This document shows positions 6,801 through 9,279 of a stretch of 9,279 nt of DNA, in pieces. Below the pieces are notes generated by a model. That model searched no databases, was not told where the DNA came from, and saw only the letters and a program-made list of their open reading frames with translations. Every line of letters starts with the position of its first letter. Positions within the stretch are counted from its first letter, which is position 1. Source of the stretch: an uncultured Mediterranea sp. (GTDB lineage Bacteria > Bacteroidota > Bacteroidia > Bacteroidales > Bacteroidaceae); contig CAMGAL010000065.1 in the NCBI GenBank assembly GCA_946007445.1, positions 1-9,279 of the forward strand, in the 5' to 3' direction. The translations under genes were made by a program, and so were the position numbers.

Positions 6801-6848
6801 TTGAAACAAGAAGCGGCATAAATCATTCAGAATGATTCATGCCGCTTC
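6801..6848 (-). terminator. Rho-independent-type terminator after the C1 peptidase gene
   Basis: Two 18-base arms (6810-6827 and 6831-6848) flank a three-base loop, 24 bases past the peptidase stop. On the minus-strand RNA every pair forms, with one G-U wobble; on the plus-strand RNA that same position is an A-C mismatch, so the hairpin is better formed in the peptidase transcript. In that direction the stem is followed by UUGUUUC, a modest U-rich tail. It insulates the peptidase gene from the operon downstream. Confidence 0.8.
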
Positions 6849-6872
6849 GGGTTGTATCAACAGAGGGACTGC

Positions 6873-8060
6873 TTACTTGATGCCAATCTTCTTGGCAATC
6901 TCTTTGGGCAGAGCGTCTTTGTGTACCAGGATATTCATGGTCTTGTAGGCCACAAAGGCTTTCGAGGCATACCACGTTCCCTTATACTTGTTGTTCGTGC
7001 CCCACGAGTTTTTCACCATATAGTATTCCTTGCCGTTCTGGTCTTTGGCCACGCCATAAATCAGCATACCGTGGTCGTCGGTCGTCTCCCAGTTGTCGTA
7101 GGCCTCCTGACGCATCTCCTGCGTAATCTCCTTCTCGGGCATGGGCTTGGCGGTCAGCTCCTTGCGCTTGTCGGCTGCGGTCATTCCCGTCCAGCGGGCC
7201 ATGTCGCTACCACTCAGTTCGGCAGCCTTTGCGGCATCGGGCACTACGGCGATGCCATCGCGGGTGAATCCCTGCTCGCTCACGTCGCTACCCCAGCATA
7301 CGGTGTAGCCATTCTTCACGGCATGGTCGATGACAGCCATCATCTCCTCCACGGGCAGGTTCCACGACGGCTCCAGGCGCCAGTTGTCCTGCACCTCTAC
7401 GGGGAATTCGGTGTAGAACGGACGATGTGTGTAGGAGGTGATGGATACGTAGTCGGCAGCCTTCAGACCCAGACTCTGTACGAAGCTCTTCGGCGTGTAT
7501 TCTTTGCCGGCATAGGTGAAGCTTTCGGGGCACTGGCCCAGGTAGGTGTCGTAGATGGCGCTCAGGCCCTGCTTCCATACTTTCGTCAGCTTGGTAAGGC
7601 GGCCTTTGGCAATGGCGTTCACATAGCCACCGGCCACGGCATCCAGCTCGTTGTGTACGGGCAGTGTGTCGCCGTACATGATGCCGGGCATGGCTGACTG
7701 GGGTACCAATCCGTACTGGTCCAGACAGTAGATGACGTCGTAGGCACTGCCACCGGGGGCGAACGAACTGTCGCCATGCAGGCGAACGTAGTTCACGGCT
7801 CGGTCCAGCATCGTGTGGTGTACGACGAACATCTCCGACAGGTCATACTCTCCCTTGCCCATACGGAGCAGTTCGCTCTCGAGGAAGGCGATGGTGGAGA
7901 AACTCCAGCACGTGGACGAGCGGTTCTGGTTCTTGATGCTGGTAATCGGGTTGGCCTTCACCGTGGTGAACTGGAACCCCTCTTCTTTCTTTTCATTCTC
8001 TTGGGCAGCCAGGTTCATGCTGAGCAGACCCACGGCAGCCATCAGGACAATACGTTTCAT
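6873..8060 (-). CDS. Secreted C1-family (bleomycin hydrolase/aminopeptidase C-like, C1B) cysteine peptidase
   Basis: Residues 1-19 are a signal peptide (MKRIVLMAAV, hydrophobic core, LAA before Gln20), so the product is exported, unlike the cytoplasmic PepC/bleomycin hydrolases it resembles. The papain-type active site is complete: Gln45 for the oxyanion hole in IKNQNRSSTCWSFS, nucleophile Cys51, His330 in DDHGMLIYG and Asn351 in VKNSWG. The long insert between Cys and His (about 280 residues) and the 395-residue length match the C1B branch rather than short papains. The C-terminus ends KEIAKKIGIK; in bleomycin hydrolase the C-terminal tail lies in the cleft and restricts the enzyme to aminopeptidase action, which may apply here (inferred). 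No propeptide of papain size is present. It is probably a periplasmic peptide-degrading enzyme. It is transcribed alone, from its own promoter to a strong hairpin terminator. Confidence 0.92.
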   Translation of the reverse strand: MKRIVLMAAVGLLSMNLAAQENEKKEEGFQFTTVKANPITSIKNQNRSSTCWSFSTIAFLESELLRMGKGEYDLSEMFVVHHTMLDRAVNYVRLHGDSSFAPGGSAYDVIYCLDQYGLVPQSAMPGIMYGDTLPVHNELDAVAGGYVNAIAKGRLTKLTKVWKQGLSAIYDTYLGQCPESFTYAGKEYTPKSFVQSLGLKAADYVSITSYTHRPFYTEFPVEVQDNWRLEPSWNLPVEEMMAVIDHAVKNGYTVCWGSDVSEQGFTRDGIAVVPDAAKAAELSGSDMARWTGMTAADKRKELTAKPMPEKEITQEMRQEAYDNWETTDDHGMLIYGVAKDQNGKEYYMVKNSWGTNNKYKGTWYASKAFVAYKTMNILVHKDALPKEIAKKIGIK

Positions 8061-8112
8061 AAGCTATTGGTTTTGATTGTTACAGATAATACGTTTGTGT
8101 TAAAAACGAGGG

Positions 8113-8144
8113 CAAAGATAGGTAGAAAAATGAATCTTTGCTAA
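8113..8144 (-). promoter_or_regulatory. Promoter of the C1 peptidase gene (-33/-7)
   Basis: Minus strand: -7 box TATCTTTG (8113-8120), an exact TAnnTTTG, preceded after 19 bases by TTAGC (8140-8144), one mismatch from the TTTGC form of the -33 element. The box lies 52 bases upstream of the peptidase ATG. The -33 overlaps the -7 box of the divergent phospholipase gene, so both promoters probably cannot be occupied at once. Confidence 0.65.
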
Positions 8145-8149
8145 CTTTG
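8142..8149 (+). promoter_or_regulatory. Bacteroidota -7 box for the patatin-like gene
   Basis: Plus strand TAACTTTG, exact TAnnTTTG, 49 bases before the phospholipase ATG, giving a leader of about 40 bases. No TTTG is present at -33; that position falls on the opposing gene's -7 box. The call rests on the -7 match and placement only. Confidence 0.55.
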
Positions 8150-8198
8150 GCCGTCGAAAATGAACTTGACTACTACAATTAACTGACAGAAAGACTCG

Positions 8199-9056
8199 AT
8201 GAAACAGACTTTTCAGATGACATCCCGGGCAGGCCTTGTGCTCGAAGGAGGAGGAATGCGTGGGGTTTTCACCTGCGGCGTGCTGGACAACTTCATGGAC
8301 CGAGGCATCCGCTTCCCCTACACGATAGGCGTCAGCTCCGGTGCCTGCAACGGACTCTCCTACATGAGCGGCCAGCGAGGCCGTGCCAAGTTCAGCAACA
8401 TCGATTTGCTGGCCCGCTACGACTACATCGGCCTGCGACACTTGTGGCGGCAGCACAGCATCCTCGATTCCCATCTGCTCTATCATGACTTTCCGGAGAG
8501 CATCTTGCCCTACGACTACGAGGCTTTGGCCCGTTGTCCTGAACGTTTCGAGATGGTCACTACCAGCTGCCTGACCGGTAGGGCCTGCTATTTCGAAGAG
8601 AAGCAGGACCCCAAGCGCATCATCGACATTGTCAAGGCCTCCAGCAGCCTGCCTTTCGTCTGTCCCATCGCCTATGTGGACGGCGAGCCGATGCTCGATG
8701 GAGGCATTGCTGACTCTATCCCCCTGCTGCGTGCCCAAGGGCAGGGCTACGACCACTGCCTCGTGGTGCTGACGCGCAATCGAGGCTATCGCAAGAGCTC
8801 TCACGACCTCTGTGTGCCACCCTTCGTCTATCGCCACTATCCCCGTATGCGTGAGGCATTGATACACCGCTGCCAGGTCTATAACCGGCAGCTCGACCTC
8901 GTGGAGCAGATGGAGGATGCTGGCCGGGTGACCGTCATCCGTCCCAGCCATCCCGTACAGGTGGGGCGCATTGAGAAGGACATCGCCAAGCTCACCGCCC
9001 TCTACGAAGAGGGGTATCGCTGTGCGGCGGAGGTGGATTTTGTGAGGTCTGAGTAA
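8199..9056 (+). CDS. Patatin-like phospholipase (YjjU/COG4667 type)
   Basis: The 285-residue protein has the complete patatin Ser-Asp dyad. The oxyanion loop is LEGGGMRGVFTCGVLD (15-30). The nucleophile elbow is GVSSG (44-48) with Ser46. The catalytic Asp167 lies in MLDGGIADSIP. The segment VTTSCLTGRACYFE and KASSSLPFVCPI ahead of the DGG motif is typical of the bacterial YjjU-like branch, and the length fits that branch (about 280-300). No signal peptide or membrane segment is seen, so it is likely cytoplasmic or peripheral to the inner membrane. Family members hydrolyse acyl esters of phospholipids or related lipids; the physiological substrate is unknown. The start at MKQTFQM is chosen for its position after the promoter and an AGAAAGA leader motif; Met7 is an alternative. 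It is divergent from the C1 peptidase and convergent with the gene at the right edge; no functional link to either is evident. Confidence 0.92.
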   Translation: MKQTFQMTSRAGLVLEGGGMRGVFTCGVLDNFMDRGIRFPYTIGVSSGACNGLSYMSGQRGRAKFSNIDLLARYDYIGLRHLWRQHSILDSHLLYHDFPESILPYDYEALARCPERFEMVTTSCLTGRACYFEEKQDPKRIIDIVKASSSLPFVCPIAYVDGEPMLDGGIADSIPLLRAQGQGYDHCLVVLTRNRGYRKSSHDLCVPPFVYRHYPRMREALIHRCQVYNRQLDLVEQMEDAGRVTVIRPSHPVQVGRIEKDIAKLTALYEEGYRCAAEVDFVRSE

Positions 9057-9060
9057 CCTT

Positions 9061-9115
9061 TGGGTTCGTTCTGGGTTCGATGTGAGTTCGTTCTGGGTTC
9101 GTTCTGGGTTCGTTC
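9061..9115. repeat. Five tandem 11-base units, inverted relative to the next array
   Basis: Five abutting units of TGGGTTCGTTC; three are identical, one ends CGATG and one begins TGAG. The array starts four bases after the phospholipase stop. The reverse complement of the unit, GAACGAACCCA, recurs exactly at 9153-9163 in the following array, so transcripts through the region can fold back. Eleven is not a multiple of three, so it is not a coding repeat. Confidence 0.9.
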
Positions 9116-9130
9116 GAAGCCCGCTGTATA

Positions 9131-9229
9131 CAACGAAGAATCAACGAAGGGTGAACGAACCCATAACGGAGTCATAACGGAGTCATAACGGAGTCATAAC
9201 GGACTCACAACGGAGTCACAACGCTTACA
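9131..9229. repeat. Nine in-phase 11-base units, opposite orientation to the first array
   Basis: Starting every 11 bases from 9131, each unit has the form NAACGRA plus four bases, except the last, which reads CAACGCTTACA. Three units (9164, 9175, 9186) are identical TAACGGAGTCA. The shared core AACGRA is the complement of the TTCGTT core in the first array, and a 15-base spacer (9116-9130) separates the two. The last unit overlaps the stop codon of the convergent gene. It may act as a two-way terminator or a variable-number repeat; its function is unproven. Confidence 0.88.
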
Positions 9230-9279
9230 GATAGTAGATGTATGCCAGCGTACTGAGGCTGATGACTATCCAGAGCAGT
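9225..9279 (-). CDS. C-terminal end of an unknown, probably membrane protein
   Basis: Only 17 codons and a TAA are inside the window. The translated tail, LLWIVISLSTLAYIYYL, is hydrophobic enough to be a membrane helix or its end. The stop falls inside the last unit of the 11-base array, so the array begins directly at the gene's 3' end. The family cannot be identified. It is called a gene because a hydrophobic segment ends cleanly at the edge of the repeats and the orientation is convergent with the phospholipase; the evidence is thin. Confidence 0.45.
   Translation of the reverse strand, partial: LLWIVISLSTLAYIYYL

Noticed and set aside
6852..7697. 281-codon open frame antisense to the C1 peptidase
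   Set aside because: The opposite strand encodes a full peptidase with signal peptide and catalytic residues; this frame is low-complexity Val/Gly/His-rich and begins near the terminator.
8100..8951. 283-codon open frame antisense to the patatin-like gene
   Set aside because: It is a mirror of the real gene's codon bias. The plus-strand frame has complete patatin motifs and a promoter, while this frame shows no recognisable domain and runs through the divergent promoter region.
9061..9229. Short repeats as a CRISPR array
   Set aside because: Units are 11 bases and abut directly, with no spacers of unique sequence and no cas genes; they are tandem repeats.

Overview
The window looks like chromosomal DNA from a member of the Bacteroidales, possibly a gut Bacteroides, Phocaeicola or Prevotella relative. 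Three things point there. The intergenic regions carry -7 boxes of the Bacteroidota type (TAnnTTTG). The leaders are A-rich with weak Shine-Dalgarno sites. The gene content fits too: a secreted GH9 cellulase, a secreted bleomycin-hydrolase-like C1 peptidase, and a circularly permuted ATP-grasp/Alpha-E cluster. The coding DNA has roughly balanced GC, and I see no sign of recent transfer, insertion sequences, tRNA, rRNA or CRISPR.

Layout, left to right. Positions 1-1858 (minus) hold most of a secreted GH9 glycoside hydrolase that runs off the left edge. It has its own promoter in a 52-base gap. Positions 1911-6655 (minus) form one tight five-gene operon. In transcription order it encodes a circularly permuted ATP-grasp ligase, an Alpha-E protein, a transglutaminase-like cysteine protease fold, a zinc deacylase/carboxypeptidase of the AstE/aspartoacylase family, and a second AstE-family protein that has lost its zinc ligands. 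Promoter and terminator signals lie between 6656 and 6872. Positions 6873-8060 (minus) hold a secreted C1 peptidase. A short divergent promoter region follows, then a patatin-like phospholipase on the plus strand (8199-9056). The right end is an inverted pair of 11-base tandem arrays that fills the gap to a convergent gene, of which only the last 17 codons are visible.

The five-gene operon is the centre of interest. ATP-grasp, Alpha-E and transglutaminase-like proteins are a recurring neighbourhood, predicted from comparative genomics to make or attach a peptide-like product, and its chemistry is not known to me. Here the set is joined to two AstE-family proteins, one apparently catalytic and one apparently dead, whose genes overlap by ATGA. 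A plausible but unproven reading is a build-and-trim pathway: the ATP-grasp enzyme ligates, Alpha-E assists, and the transglutaminase fold and AstE enzyme cleave or transfer the product.

The sharpest local anomaly is an in-frame TAA that cuts off the transglutaminase-like gene. The same frame continues for 33 codons and ends in an ATGA overlap with the next gene, so the ancestral gene was very likely longer.
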